This document shows, one piece after another, positions 10,663 through 22,100 of a stretch of DNA of 64,000 bases. The DNA comes from Gracilaria domingensis (taxonomy: Eukaryota; Rhodophyta; Florideophyceae; Gracilariales; Gracilariaceae): positions 248,001 through 312,000 of the forward strand of contig VCMS01000049.1 in assembly GCA_022539475.1 (NCBI GenBank), read 5' to 3'. Position 1 is the stretch's first letter. Each line of letters begins with the position of its first letter. Made by a program: the position numbers and the translations under genes. Below the pieces are notes generated by a model. The model worked only from the letters and a program-made list of their open reading frames with translations. It did not search any database and had not been told where the DNA came from.

Positions 10663-11016
10663 ATGAGCACCAACGACAATGATATTTACGACACACTAAG
10701 CCCGTACGAACAACAAGTCCATCAAAATGGCACCTCTCGTCAAGCATTAGTTTTTTTAGCTTTCTCGCCATTTGAATTCTTGTTTTGGTCTAGATGCAAC
10801 CACCTCTTTAAAATGCTTAAAAAAATAGAACATTCAGCACTTAACTATCTAGATTCACTTTTTCAACCATATCATGATCAATTAACACAATACACCGACA
10901 ACAGATACATTCAGATAAAGAAAGTCTCTAACACTGAGCGCCCAAGATCATTTAAGTCTGACAATGCTTTGGAGTTATTTCTGGCACACACACAAAAACA
11001 AGAAAATAAAGCATGA
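10663..11016 (+). CDS. Hypothetical small ORF, doubtful
   Basis: 117 codons from an ATG in the context TCATCATGAGC. The N-terminus is hydrophilic (MSTNDNDIYDTLSPYEQQ), followed by one short aromatic-rich hydrophobic stretch around residues 29-45 and a Lys-rich C-terminus. No family is recognised and the surroundings are non-coding. It may be a gene remnant or chance. Confidence 0.2.
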   Translation: MSTNDNDIYDTLSPYEQQVHQNGTSRQALVFLAFSPFEFLFWSRCNHLFKMLKKIEHSALNYLDSLFQPYHDQLTQYTDNRYIQIKKVSNTERPRSFKSDNALELFLAHTQKQENKA

Positions 11017-11545
11017 ACCTCTCGTCAGGTTTTGGATGCACCGCAAGTGTATGTCTTTGATCATCCGAATTACGAAAAGAATTCTCAATCGAATTTTACC
11101 AAAAAAACTCTTGATTGTGTCTCTATGCCCTTTTTGCAAGAGATTGATGGATACAAGGCCCAAATTTAACCATTGTATTCGACGCTTTGTGGTGTGTTCT
11201 GTTTCGATGTCGGCCTGAAAGTAAAGCTTGAAGACATTGGCGACGATTCTATCCGAAAAGGATACTACAACAGTTGGAAACACGATCATTACGTTGGTAA
11301 CGTCATTTTTCTTTTTTCTTGTGCTACCAGAATCTCATGGGGTCAAAATGCTCCCCGATCAATGCATGACTCATATATTGCAGAGATTAGATGTGTTTAT
11401 GATGCTTTAAAATCTTTTTTTTAAGCACAACGAGGTCTCAACGTCATTGACGCTGCGTTTGCTTAGTCGAGACATGCGTTTTTAGTGAAGAGGGGCCATT
11501 TGTGCGATGGAACGTGCAGGGGAATTTTAGGTTCTGAACAAGCGA

Positions 11546-11594
11546 CATCATTGCGGTAGAGCGCTGAGTGGAGTATGCGTGCGTTCGAGTCCGC
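11546..11594 (+). other. tRNA-like A-box/B-box pair, possible SINE head or tRNA relic
   Basis: GCGGTAGAGCGC resembles the 3' half of a pol III A box or tRNA D-arm. About 25 bases later GTTCGAGTCC is a good B box or T-loop. The implied T and acceptor stems do not pair, so this is not a working tRNA. A tRNA-derived SINE fragment is possible. Confidence 0.25.
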
Positions 11595-13421
11595 TTTTCC
11601 TTGTATTAATGACGGAGTTAGCTTCAAAGAAAGAGGCCAGTGAGTTTACTTTTGCTGAGTCTTGTGCAGCTACATAACGTTCGTACAAGACTTGTTGGTC
11701 TTAACCAAATTAGAACTGTGTTCTTCGAAGCATTGCAGAAGAACCCTTTAAGCCTGTTCTCTCAATTAAATTTAATGTGAGGATGAGTTGCGTACTCTAG
11801 CTCACTCGCAGAAGCCAAAGGTAGTTTCAGCTCGTTTGTTCTACTAGGACGCTGTCTTGTCACGTGGATGACCACTTAGTCCATCAATCGATTAAAACGG
11901 CAATCTTCTCTCTCCTTCTTTCTTAGCTCGCGCGCTTCACGTCTAGCCCCTTGTCTTTGCTGTTCCTCCCCTATTTCTCCGCGCCGACGTCTCTCTTTCA
12001 GTACAGATAAGTTATACATCTGGGAGATGTCGTTGCTGTTTCGCTGTGCTGCGCGTCTCCCTCGCAGAGCAAGGAGCGGATGTAAATGATTAGGGGCGCC
12101 TAACACAACGTTGTTACTATAGAGCAACGCCTTTTTGCTATCGGATGCATCACGGTTCTCATAATGAGATGGTGCCGATGGCCGGTGACTTGGCTAAGTT
12201 ATGAAAGCTCCCTTTAATTTTGGGTATTGTTGGGATGGTTTGGTTTGACCCTTAATAGGTGGACCCTGCATGGGGAGTGCCTAGTAGGTGTGATAGTCGG
12301 CCATGGGGTGGAGCTGGCTAGTTAGATATTGTGCCACGCCCGTCAGGGAATACCCTGCACCTTGACAGTAGTTCGTCCATGTGTATGACCCTCGGGAGGT
12401 GTGCATTGTAGGTACCGTAGTAGTAATAGTATATATGCTCAGGTGACCTCACCCTGGAGCCTCCAAGTAAATGGACAACTGAGTCGCGTCCTGTTGAGGA
12501 TCTGGCTACAGTAGACAGCTGCCTACGTAGGTTTACCACTCCCCTCGGAGAGTAACCACGATTAGTTTTGGCGCTGCTACCCGTTAGGGTCACCTAGGAA
12601 GCTTGCATCTTGCCATCTCTGGAATCTTTGTTATATCTACCGTTGCATCGTTCCATTGTTGTTGTCATTGTATTTTGTTGTTTACTTTCGTGACTGTTGT
12701 TGTCACCCGTTCACCTGGTTCAGGTATTGCTTCCGCCCCAGTATTGGGTATATATTTTTGGCACGCGTTTGTGCGTCGCTCTGCTATCGGACCTGTTTCC
12801 GCCGGTTGGCACGGTCTGTAGCTCCGCTCCGGTGGGTTGCACCGTGAGCTTTCTGCTAGGAAGTGATAGAAGTCTATGTGAATTGTTAGTCCTTTCGAGA
12901 GGTTAGATATTATTGGTTTACAGTTCACAAGAGTATGGATATATCAGCATCACAGCCTACTCGGATACTAGACACTTTGTGGTAGGCATTGGGTAAGTAG
13001 CTGAATTGTAGTGAGCCTCCCGCTGCAGGCTCTGAATGATAGCTATGGTGTTGGTTTTCCTGCAGGGTTTTACAGCGCTGGATTGGATATATAAGGCTAC
13101 CGCTTTCGGGCAGCCAGAGTAAACGGGCGGTAACTATCCGCAAGTTCCCCGAATCTATCACTTTCCCCCGTTGACACGGTTCCCTTTTTCCCCATCTCTC
13201 CAGGTTCGGATCACACCCCACCTCTGGATCTACACCGTTCTTTGCATCTCACCTCTGTAGGTATTTCCAGTCACCGTCTCCGGTCTTACACCCGGCTTGT
13301 CTCGCGACTCGAGCACGGACAGAGGGTTCTATCGCTGAGCCTACCTCTCATAGGGAGTAGGACTCGGATATCCTAGTGGAGATTCCCCATAGCGTTTATC
13401 GCAGGGTTTTGCTCTACATTT

Positions 13422-13439
13422 TGGTCTCCCGACCTAGAA
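13422..13439 (+). other. Primer-binding site of the decayed gypsy element
   Basis: The 18 bases TGGTCTCCCGACCTAGAA are identical to those after the 5' LTR of the complete gypsy element (27921). They lie three bases after an LTR-like CA end. The complement reads as a tRNA 3' end (acceptor strand, discriminator A, CCA). Confidence 0.7.
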
Positions 13440-13634
13440 CGGTTGAGGACCATAACTGGGTTGGCTGTGTCGCTTGGAATCTGGACACTTGGAATTCCCT
13501 TTTTGGGATATTGAAGGTCGCGGCCCCGTTCACATGGTTGTGACACAAGATCTCTCACCCCCTTTTTGGCTGCAGTTCGGAAGCCTCGCACTTGGTCGCG
13601 TCATAACCCCCGAGTTCGGTTGGCAAGCTGCAGT

Positions 13635-15374
13635 ATGCCACGCCGAGCTACATCCTCGAAAGGAACATCGGTTACCTCGAATGCCCCTGCGAGGTCAGAT
13701 GATACCCGCTCGAGAACATCGGTCCCTAGATCGGGAAGTAATCGTGACAACTCCGAGAACCGGAATGCATCAGTTGATGGACAGAAGATTATAGAACGCC
13801 CTCCGCAGGCAGCACCAGAGACGCCCTCTGCCGCACCGCCGGAAAAACTTGGCTCTCAGGAGTACAGTAATCTGGGCACTCGCCTTAGCGTTGCTAACGC
13901 TGCCCACATATCCCTCATTGAGTCAGTCGAGGAACTCCGTCAACAGGTTTATAAACTCCTAGATAAGGACGTCTCAGGAGAGGTGCGTATCCTGAGGCAG
14001 GAGATGAATTCACTCATGGAGTGCTTCGGCTCTCCAAGGGCTTTTGTGGAGGAAAACCGCCTCGTACGAGAGGATACTCAAGCCGCCGTGGAACGGATCC
14101 ACGCACGCATGGACACCCTCGAAGCCACCATTCGGATGGACGAGGAATCAGAAGCCGCCGAGCGGAATCGTTCGGGGGACGTGTCGAGATCTGTCCAAAG
14201 CGCGTGCCTTCTGGCTCTTCTCAGAGCTAGAGCACGAACCAACGTAGTCCGGACCTGCGGCCCCTGTGAGGCTGTGTGAACGGACGGCGTCGGGGTTGCA
14301 CAGTGGCGGCCCCGGAGTGGGCTGCATGCGCAGACGGACGAGCGGCCCCGGAGGGGCTGTGTCGCGTAGAAGTCGCAAGTCAACGTAGAGTTGAATATAC
14401 TTTATTGTAGAAGATAGATTATTGATGATTCAAGACAGTAAAGTCGTTCACCGACAACTAGCTCTCTACTTAAGTACTGTCCGAGATAGCGTAAACCTGC
14501 TAAACCGCGTATCTCCCCGCTGAGCCAGATTAGTTGCAGGAGCTCTAGACAGGCGCATATGCGCCTCTAATAAACCAAATACAGTCTATCCACGATATAT
14601 CTCCCGAAAGAGATATATCTTCTGTATCAGTAAACGAAGTTCCACCACCACACAAATGCGACTCCTACAGTACTCCTCCTGGGTCCCAAAACCATCGAGA
14701 TCCAGATACATATCTGGAACATTTCATAATGCATTTCTCTACAGGACGAAAGTTCAGTTCGCCAATCCACTAGGAGAAGCCGTCGTACGGAACTACTGTC
14801 GACGAGGGACGCTTCTTTCGATACTGCTCGGGATGGTACGCTGCTTTACGCAGATTCCAACCATGTGAACGGACCGAAAATCCCGTATACGAACGGAACG
14901 ACTCGTTTCCAACGGCCTGGATGAAAGGACACCCGCCCCAGGGTATGGATCTCCGATGCTCGGACTCGTAACCTGCGTTCGGGAATGGCAACGCCGATCT
15001 GTCACCTTTACTATACGGATGGTCACATCTCGCTCCGGTGCCTCCTCTCGATAAAGGATACGCCCATGCTCACCGTAAACTATGAAGCTTTGAATTTGGA
15101 GGAGAAGAAAACCGTCCCAATGATGTCGTACTTGCGTGCGAAGACGGACTTTTCTCACGCTGTTGCAGCACCACCACCGAAGCGGAATATCGAAGCACCA
15201 CCTGTGCATCCAAATCCTCGGCCGATTGCCGAACTCCATACCGGTAAGGCGGGAACCTACGACCAGCGAGCCCAACCACTCGTTCCCGAGGAACCTGAGG
15301 GCCCGCCGCAGGCGGAACTTCAGCGAAACCGAACGAGGGAGTCCCAGTTTCGGGAGAGGCGTCCTCAGATTTGA
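13635..15374 (+). pseudogene. gypsy Gag relic
   Basis: Two parts match the Gag of the complete element. The N-terminal part (13635-14279) has a Ser/Arg-rich start and a coiled coil (SLIESVEELRQQVYKLL ... GEVRILRQEMNSLME), parallel to the VRILRQ/VRVLRSDVNQIME region of the other copy. The C-terminal part (about 14985-15374) has ICHLYYTDGHISLRC where the complete copy has the zinc knuckle CHSCYRPEHTASNC: the second Cys is now Tyr. It then shares a (M/K)SxLRAK block. The central capsid-like region is missing and replaced by unrelated sequence around 14275-14655. Confidence 0.65.
14275..14655. other. Unrelated segment inside the gypsy Gag relic
   Basis: This stretch begins TGTGAACGG and ends near CCACCACACA, which would suit a solo LTR. 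It separates two Gag relics. It contains two GCGGCCCCGGAG...GGGCTG repeats and an AT-rich middle. I find no target duplication, so the solo-LTR idea is only a possibility. Confidence 0.25.
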
Positions 15375-16555
15375 GGCTGATGGCATCCGAGGCATCGTCG
15401 CCTCTCTATAGGTTCGGTACCACGAAGTGCCAGGGATCCTTTAGAGGAGTATATCCCACACACTTAGTCTGCTTTCTTATCCAACACTCTACGCTCCTTC
15501 GTGACGGTTTGGCGCCGGTCTTACACCCGGCTCGTTGCACCATTACAGAACGGCTCTGTTCTTTGGGTTTCCGTGTAGAGCAGAACGTGCTCGCCGGATA
15601 ACCGGGGATTGTTTTCATAAACCCCTGGTGAGGATGATTCCGGGTACTCGGAAGGTATGAATATTGGCCCACGGATGGGATACTTTTGGCAGTATTGATG
15701 AATGGCACCCTGAGGGGTCGGTCATGACGTGGCGCAGATGAGTATTGGTCGCGTGTACGCGTGTGGTTATTTTGACCGTTTCACAGGTAAATTTGGTTCG
15801 ATAGTGGAATAGTTTACTGCCCGCTGCCGCGGGTTGCACACCTTCCACGTTTGTGGACCTGCACTAGCGTGCACTTTATTTATTTAATTTAGTTTAACTA
15901 AGTAATAGGTTACGATATAAGGAGGTGACCTCGCGGCCACCTCCGCCCCTCAGTAAAGGGTAACCGAGTTCGGCTCTGAACTGTTTCGCCATCGCGAAGG
16001 GTACAACTCCTTCCGGAGAAACATCGCGTACGGTACGACTCAGCTTCATCCCTCGGCATCATTCAGGCAATACTGACCATTTCGGCCGTGCCTTTGGGCT
16101 GTTTTATTCCGTGTCTTCGGACTTTTCTTGTTTCTTATTTGTGCAGTTGTACTGCTTTCACCACAATTGGTTGCGTTTCCGTCTTTGTATAGAGTGTGCC
16201 GCGTGGGCTTAATACACATCGTCGTCTCCCGGCGCCGGGTCTGTTGCCGCTTTCCGCACGTCCCGCCGCGGGATTCCTCTCTTTCCCTCCTTTGGTTTCC
16301 CTTTCTTTTCCCCCTTTTGCCTAGGGCTTACACCGCTCTACGGTACCTTCCTCCTCGATCATTCCGTCACTTTTCGCCGGATTCCTGGATCAGGCCCGTT
16401 CACCACTCAACCTCCGTAGGTATATCCCGTATAATGGGTGGTCTTACACCCGCACTTTCCGTGTTCGGAGGGTTCATCCGCTGAGTCTACCCTTTACAGG
16501 GAGCAAGGACTCGAACGCCTTGAGTGCTTTTTCCATCACTGGATTTTGCACAACA

Positions 16556-17065
16556 TTCCGTCCGTAAAGGAAGATCCTGAAAGTCTACGTGGTGTTTTCC
16601 TGCTTGCAGGCATTTTAATACAACCATTGCGACCTGCAGAGATTCATAAACTACACTGTTCATTCCAGCAAGACTATTGAACAGTTCTTCAAATCCCGTG
16701 ATATATTCATTCATATTTTTCCGTGTACTTCAAACGGGAAGGCTTCGACAGCAGTTGAACCTTTTTCGCCACATTTGCTACTGCATATCGCTCACGAATC
16801 TTTCTCGACATTCGATGAGGATTGTCACGAACCGGAAGGCACCTGCGTAACGGTTTGTCTCCTAATCTCTGGATCAGTGTACCTCGTGCTTTGAATATTC
16901 CAAGCTTATGTTCAACAGTAGGTTCTTTTCCAAAAGAATGAAATCGTCTACAACAACCTCCAGAAAATCCTTTGCCTCGAGAGCCGCTTCCGTACTTGCG
17001 CACCAGATTTCGAAATATTCACTCCGGTTGCCCAGAAACTTATATATACAGCGATTGTCTTCCAT
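16556..17065 (-). pseudogene. Copia-type Gag fragment, frameshifted
   Basis: Three minus-strand frames, read in order, track the Gag of the copia element at 18805-23477. First is MEDNRCIYKFLGNRSEYFEI...EAKDFLEVV against the RFFAKRGEDFVLW...ESKDLLTIV of the other copy. Next is KARGTLIQRLGDKPLRR against KARMYLVQSLGDKLLRS. Last is MNEYITGFEELFNSLAGMNS against MSEYIDEMESVFNRLEAMDS. Two frameshifts separate them. The match stops where the LTR of the decayed gypsy ends (16555), so that gypsy probably inserted into, or truncated, this older copia. Confidence 0.7.
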
Positions 17066-17522
17066 GATGAACAGACAGAAAGAGCAATTGTGAAGTAAAG
17101 CAAAAGTAAAGCAATAGGCATAAGGACGAACGGTTTTCGTCAATGCAGTAAATCTGGGCCGATAACCCCTGGCCGTGATCGAAGAAAAAGTTGTGTGCAA
17201 ATTAAGTTATGCAGATTCTTCCCCGCTCCAGTCGCTTCCATAGCGCTTTTATCGTTATTCTAGTAAACCACCTAAACTTAGAACAAACTTTATGTGACCA
17301 ATTCAGTAACGGGTGTCACTCTTACTTCTAGTTACCTCTTAACCTAACTGTAAAAACCTCAACAGCGTTTAAACTATCTCGCTTACGATCAGTTCCACAA
17401 ATTCAGAGCGCATATTTCTCAAGTTGAGATACAAAGCATTTTCGAATACTATTCAAGCATATATCCAATACCTCTGCCTACAAAGATTTTTCTTGGGCAA
17501 AATCCAATTTTTTGGCAGGTTA
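17066..17522. other. Non-coding interval
   Basis: AT-rich DNA between the copia Gag fragment and the Harbinger end. It may contain the 5' untranslated region or LTR of that copia fragment, but I see no second copy here to prove it. Confidence 0.4.
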
Positions 17523-17730
17523 GGGCATCTCCACCGGTTCGCCCAAACACCAACGCCAAGAAGATAGTCCAATTTTGTCACTGCAGGCCTACCCTATCCG
17601 TGTCCGCATTTCCCAAATACCGGCCCAAAAATTTTAAGCTCCCCCAGAATTGAATGGTTTTGGGGCACTCGTCGCATACTTAAATTGAGCCCTTTGGCGC
17701 AGTGGCTCCACCCACCGCTGTCATTGCCAT

Positions 17731-17785
17731 CGCGTTTCTTTCCGAGAGCCGTGGAGGCCCTCCACCGCTCTCGGAAAGGAACGCG
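17731..17785. repeat. Near-perfect hairpin, 27-base arms
   Basis: Arms 17731-17757 and 17759-17785 (CGCGTTTCTTTCCGAGAGC... and its complement) pair with two mismatches around a single-base loop. It lies about 200 bases inside the Harbinger left end. It could be a subterminal foldback of the transposon. Confidence 0.85.
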
Positions 17786-18799
17786 TGCGCAACACGGCGC
17801 ACCAAAACTACCGTCATGCGCGTTGTGTCTTGGGCATGGTTTCGCTTTCCGTCTCCACATTTTGCGAGAAGTAGCAATGCGCTCATGGTAATGAAAAAGG
17901 CTGAGTAAAGAAAGCGGAACCCATTTGACGCCAACCGTACACCCGAGAGGATATGTAAAGCCCTCGATGGCATGCACTACGTTGATGGCGTATCACACAA
18001 TTCTTCCGTGAAGTGTGCTGTGTATCGGACACGGTTCTGAGAACGTGGCTAGCAGTGATGGTGGAAGACAAGGCTGGTGGAACAGCAGCTGCAACTGCAG
18101 ACGTAGGCAGTGCCGAAGGCACCTCAGGAAGATCTGATGTACTGCTCCACCCACAGGGGAAGGGTCGCAATATTGTATGGAACATTCGAGAGATGATGGC
18201 ACTAGTACAGGCAGCCACAGCTGCATCAACGGACCCTGGCGTTTGTTCTGGTATGTCGAGGGCGGAACACGGGGGACGTATTCAAGCGCTGTCTATCAAG
18301 GAACAAAACAGGCCTCAGAGAGCATGCACTTTGCAGAGGACCGGGTGTGAACTGGATTGTCGTATGTGAGATAGTCGTTCCGCAGAAGGATGTCGGAAAA
18401 AATGCGACAAACTAAAGTTGACGGGCACCCGTTTTAAAGCGTGCTATGACCGTCTCATAGCAATGAAACTCACTAGGAATCCTGGAGACAACGGCCTATT
18501 TCACTGTGCGGATCTGCTCTACAGTGACGGAAGCAAGTCTCTTTCGCACATTTACGATTGCATTCGTAGTCCGAACTATCATATCGCGAAATCGTTCAAA
18601 ATTAGAGAGACGTTTACTTTTCTGAATGGACATACTACAGTTCTGCAAGCCTCAGGGGTGGAGCAGGCAGAAAAGCGCAGGGATGTGAAGCCTCAAGGTC
18701 CAATCGGTACCAAGGCGGCAAAGGTGAAGAGGGAGATGGAGCGCAAAGGGCGAGCTTTAACCGGCGAAGTGGGTGTGGCTCAGACAATAAATCGGATAG

Positions 18800-18804
18800 A
18801 GCAT
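18800..18804. repeat. Copia target-site duplication, left copy
   Basis: AGCAT; the matching copy is at 23478-23482, immediately after the 3' LTR. Confidence 0.9.
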
Positions 18805-19064
18805 TGATAGAACTGAATTGATGTCGCAAGATATATCTGATTGTGAATTGTGTTGCGTCATATCTGATGACAGTACAGATTACATTAGTACTTGGTAGTG
18901 ATATGATATCTAGTTAGAGTTTGAATGGATACTTTGATGTGTCTCCTGCTGAATTGGACTATCAAAGTCTAGCGAGCTGGTTTTGAAGGTTTGCAGCTCC
19001 TATGCGGTATATAAAGTTACAGACTGGTCAAGGACTTCAGGGTTTGTGCAGTCGAGTTCCAACA
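18805..19064 (+). repeat. Copia 5' LTR
   Basis: 260 bases, same length as the 3' LTR. It contains the TATA box TATATAAAG at 19008-19016, so transcription should start near the right end of the LTR. Confidence 0.95.
19008..19016 (+). promoter_or_regulatory. TATA box in the copia 5' LTR
   Basis: TATATAAAG, conserved in the 3' LTR at 23421-23429. Confidence 0.7.
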
Positions 19065-19066
19065 AC

Positions 19067-19079
19067 TGGTAGCATCGCC
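19067..19079 (+). other. Copia primer-binding site
   Basis: TGGTAGCATCGCC starts two bases after the LTR end. The first ten bases are shared with the primer site of the TRIM-like element at 57013, implying the same primer tRNA (3' end GATGCTACCA). Confidence 0.7.
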
Positions 19080-19175
19080 TCCAGACGTCGCTGGAGGTCG
19101 ATCCTTTTGTGCTGCTTCCAACCATCTCAAGCGCTATCTGCCTCTCTCCCGAAGTTTTTGTTTCCCGTTTTCGGC

Positions 19176-22100
19176 ATGGTAGTTGCTTCCAATAAGGGCA
19201 TTATGTCGGATGAAGATATTGCGAAGAGAATCCCTAGATTCTTTGCGAAGCGAGGGGAGGACTTTGTTTTGTGGACCATGCGGTTCGAGGCTCTTTTGGA
19301 ATCGAAGGATCTGCTGACAATTGTGACCTCTGACCCAGCAGGAGACGGTAACTTCGAAGCTCTACCAGATGACGTCAAGCTCAAAGTTTCGAAGGCTCGG
19401 ATGTATTTGGTGCAAAGCCTGGGGGACAAACTGCTTCGTTCGATTGCTGGAGAACGCAAGAATCCCTATCTAATGTAGAAGAAGTTGCGAGATCTTTATG
19501 CTACTCAGAATGTTGCCTTGAGGGTTCAGTTACAAACAGAGCTCCACCAAAGACGGTATCGCGAGGAGAAGACAATGTCGGAGTACATAGATGAGATGGA
19601 GTCCGTTTTCAATCGTCTTGAAGCAATGGACAGTGCAGTCTCGGAGTCAATGCAGGTTGCTATACTGCTGGCCAGCTTTGGCAGCGTTAGTGAATCCCCG
19701 TATGGTCCGGTTATCAGCGCATTGCAGACGATGAAAGACGTTGATTTGACCTGGGAGAAGGCCACGGCTTGTCTTCTGCAGGAATATGCAACCAGGGAAT
19801 CGAACGAAGTAACCAGATCTCCCTCGAATGGTGGTTCAGAGAAGGCTATGAAGACCTTGGCCGCGGTGCAGTGCTACAATTGTGGCAAATTCGGTCATTT
19901 TCAGCGAGACTGCAGGAAGAAGATGAATGTCTCTGTCGACTCCAACAGTCGAAGAGAGTACGCAATGGTCATTCGGAATGTTGGAAGCATGGAGAAGGAG
20001 ACTTCTATTGTGTACTCTGGCGCAACGAGTCACATGATAAATACTGCCACCCTGACTCGATAGTTTCGACAGATCTCGCCTAGACCCATTGCCCTTGGCG
20101 ATGGAAGGCGAGTGAAAGCACTCAGCGTCGGAGACCTCGAGCTTAGCGTGGCTAGTAATGATCACTCAACTGTACGGTTCACTCTCAAGGATGTTTTGTA
20201 TGTTCCTGGCCTCGATTGTTGTCTGATATCTTGTCCAGCATTGGTTGCCGATGGGCATGAGGTATCTTTCAATGGTCATGGTTGTAATGTCCATGGTCAT
20301 CCCGGAGGTAACGTCTTGTGTCCTATGAGAGATGCTAGTGGACTGTACGAGGTTCAGGGTACTGTGTATCCCGTGCACCGTGATGTTGTTCACAAGGTTT
20401 CTGAAAGAGACAGAAATGCTATCAAGATATGGCACGAGAGGTTTGGACATTTGGATCAGAAGAGAGTTCAAGCAATGTCCTCTCAGAACGTTGTGACTGG
20501 TCTTGATATGACCGCAAAGTGTGACGTAGGAGTCAGTTGTGTACCTTGCAATGAGGGAAAAATGTCCAGGCTCTCCGTGAAGAGTAGAAGCTTTTCTGCA
20601 TACGAACCCGGAGAGATTATCTATTCGGACATTTGTGGTCCGCTGTCTGTGCCAAGTATTGGCGGTAAGAAGTTCTTTGTTACTTTCACCGACCACTAGT
20701 CTTCGTTCAGATATGTCGATCTCTTGAAGACACGAAGTGAAGCTAAAGAATCCTTTAGTCATTTTCAGAAGTGGTTTGAGGGACGATTCTCTTGTCTGGT
20801 GCGGCAACTCTACTCGGACAACGGTCCAGAGTATGTAGGACTTCGGACTTACTTACGACAAAATGGGGTCGAATGGAAGACCTCTGCCTCGCACACGCCG
20901 CAACAGAATGGGACCGCAGAACGTCTGAACCGGACACTATTGAACATGACTAGGAGCATGCTTAGACATGCGAGCTTGCCCTCAAAGTTCTGGGGAGAGG
21001 CCCTATGCACCGCTGTTTACCTCAGGAACATAACTGGTGTTGACAGTAATGATGGAAGGACACCAATGGAGATGCTCACTCAAAAGAAGCCGTACGTTGG
21101 CAACTTGAGAACCTTCGGATGTGAAGTATGGGTGCATGTTTCTAAGCGGAAGAAGCTTGAACCCAAGTCCAGACGTTGTATTCTGCTCCGCTGTTTTCCA
21201 CATTTGAACTATAGGGTGTACGACATCGGAAGTGGAAGGGTTATCACAGCCAGACACGTCAAGTTCAATGAGAGTGTATTTCCGGGACGTGACATATTTT
21301 CACACCCTTCACCGGCCTCTGTACTTCAGGAAGACAATGGTGGTGAACTCTATGAAGAGGATCATGAAGATGATGAACAACCGCACGGAAGTGAATACTC
21401 TGAGGTTCCACAAGACACTGGTGCGCCCAACGACAACATTGGGTTAGCTGCCCAGCAGAACGATCAGAGCAGCGCTGTTGGTAGTGTCATAGAAGACTCT
21501 AACGTACATGGTAGCGAGCAGAGTGACGAAAGTGAACACACACAACTCACAGGGTCCGCTCTTCAAGAGTTTCTTACTCATTACCCTGTGAGAATGTACC
21601 CTGACAGAGATCGCCGCGCCCCTGATCGCTTTGGTAGCTCTCATGTAAGTGTCGATGTTGGTAAAGGAGTTCCGCAGAATGTGCACGAGGCTTTGGATTC
21701 CGATGAGGCTCAAGACTGGCGCGTTGCGATCGAAGATGAGTTGAACAGTCTACAAGAGATGAACACTTGGAGCATAGTGACACCTTCGCCTGGCAGCAAG
21801 ATCATTCCGTCGCGGTTTGTATTCGCTCGGAAGACAGATGATGATGGAAACCTGGAAAGGTATAAGGCGAGACTTGTGGCAAAAGGGTGTCAGCAATAGC
21901 CCTCAGCGTCGCATTTCGCTCCAGTTGTCGCTTTTGACACAGTCCGAATTTCTCTTGGAATTGCAAGCATTCGGAACTATCACGTCCATCAAATGGATGT
22001 GAAAACTGCTTTCTTGAATGGAAAGCTCTGTTCCAATGGCGAGAAGCTGTATATCTCTCCTCCGCGTGGACTGGACCTCAAGCTACGACGAGGACAGGCC

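Larger units (their letters stand above)
9647..12377. other. Mostly non-coding interval
   Basis: AT-rich DNA with no recognisable gene apart from a weak frame at 10663-11016 and a tRNA-like promoter pair near 11550-11592. Stretches at 11.9-12.1 kb have short minus-strand frames rich in Arg, with no domain. I see no clean transposon ends here. Confidence 0.4.
12378..16555 (+). mobile_element. Decayed Ty3/gypsy element, internally deleted
   Basis: The region shares landmarks with the complete gypsy element at 27176-38039. The same primer-binding sequence (TGGTCTCCCGACCTAGAA) is at 13422, just after an LTR-like end ...GGGTTTTGCTCTACA (13418). A matching LTR end ...GGATTTTGCACAACA lies at 16555. 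Both ends are preceded by the shared LTR text TTACACCCGGC or similar and by a CTACC...GGGAG block. Gag relics at 13635-15374 match the complete element's Gag, but reverse transcriptase and integrase are gone. Start coordinates are uncertain: the 5' LTR may begin near 12378 and the 3' LTR near 15852, and their lengths differ. It belongs to the same lineage as the complete element but is much older. Confidence 0.6.

Noticed and set aside
14985-15374. Independent host gene
   Set aside because: It matches the C-terminal part of the gypsy Gag, including a degraded zinc knuckle.
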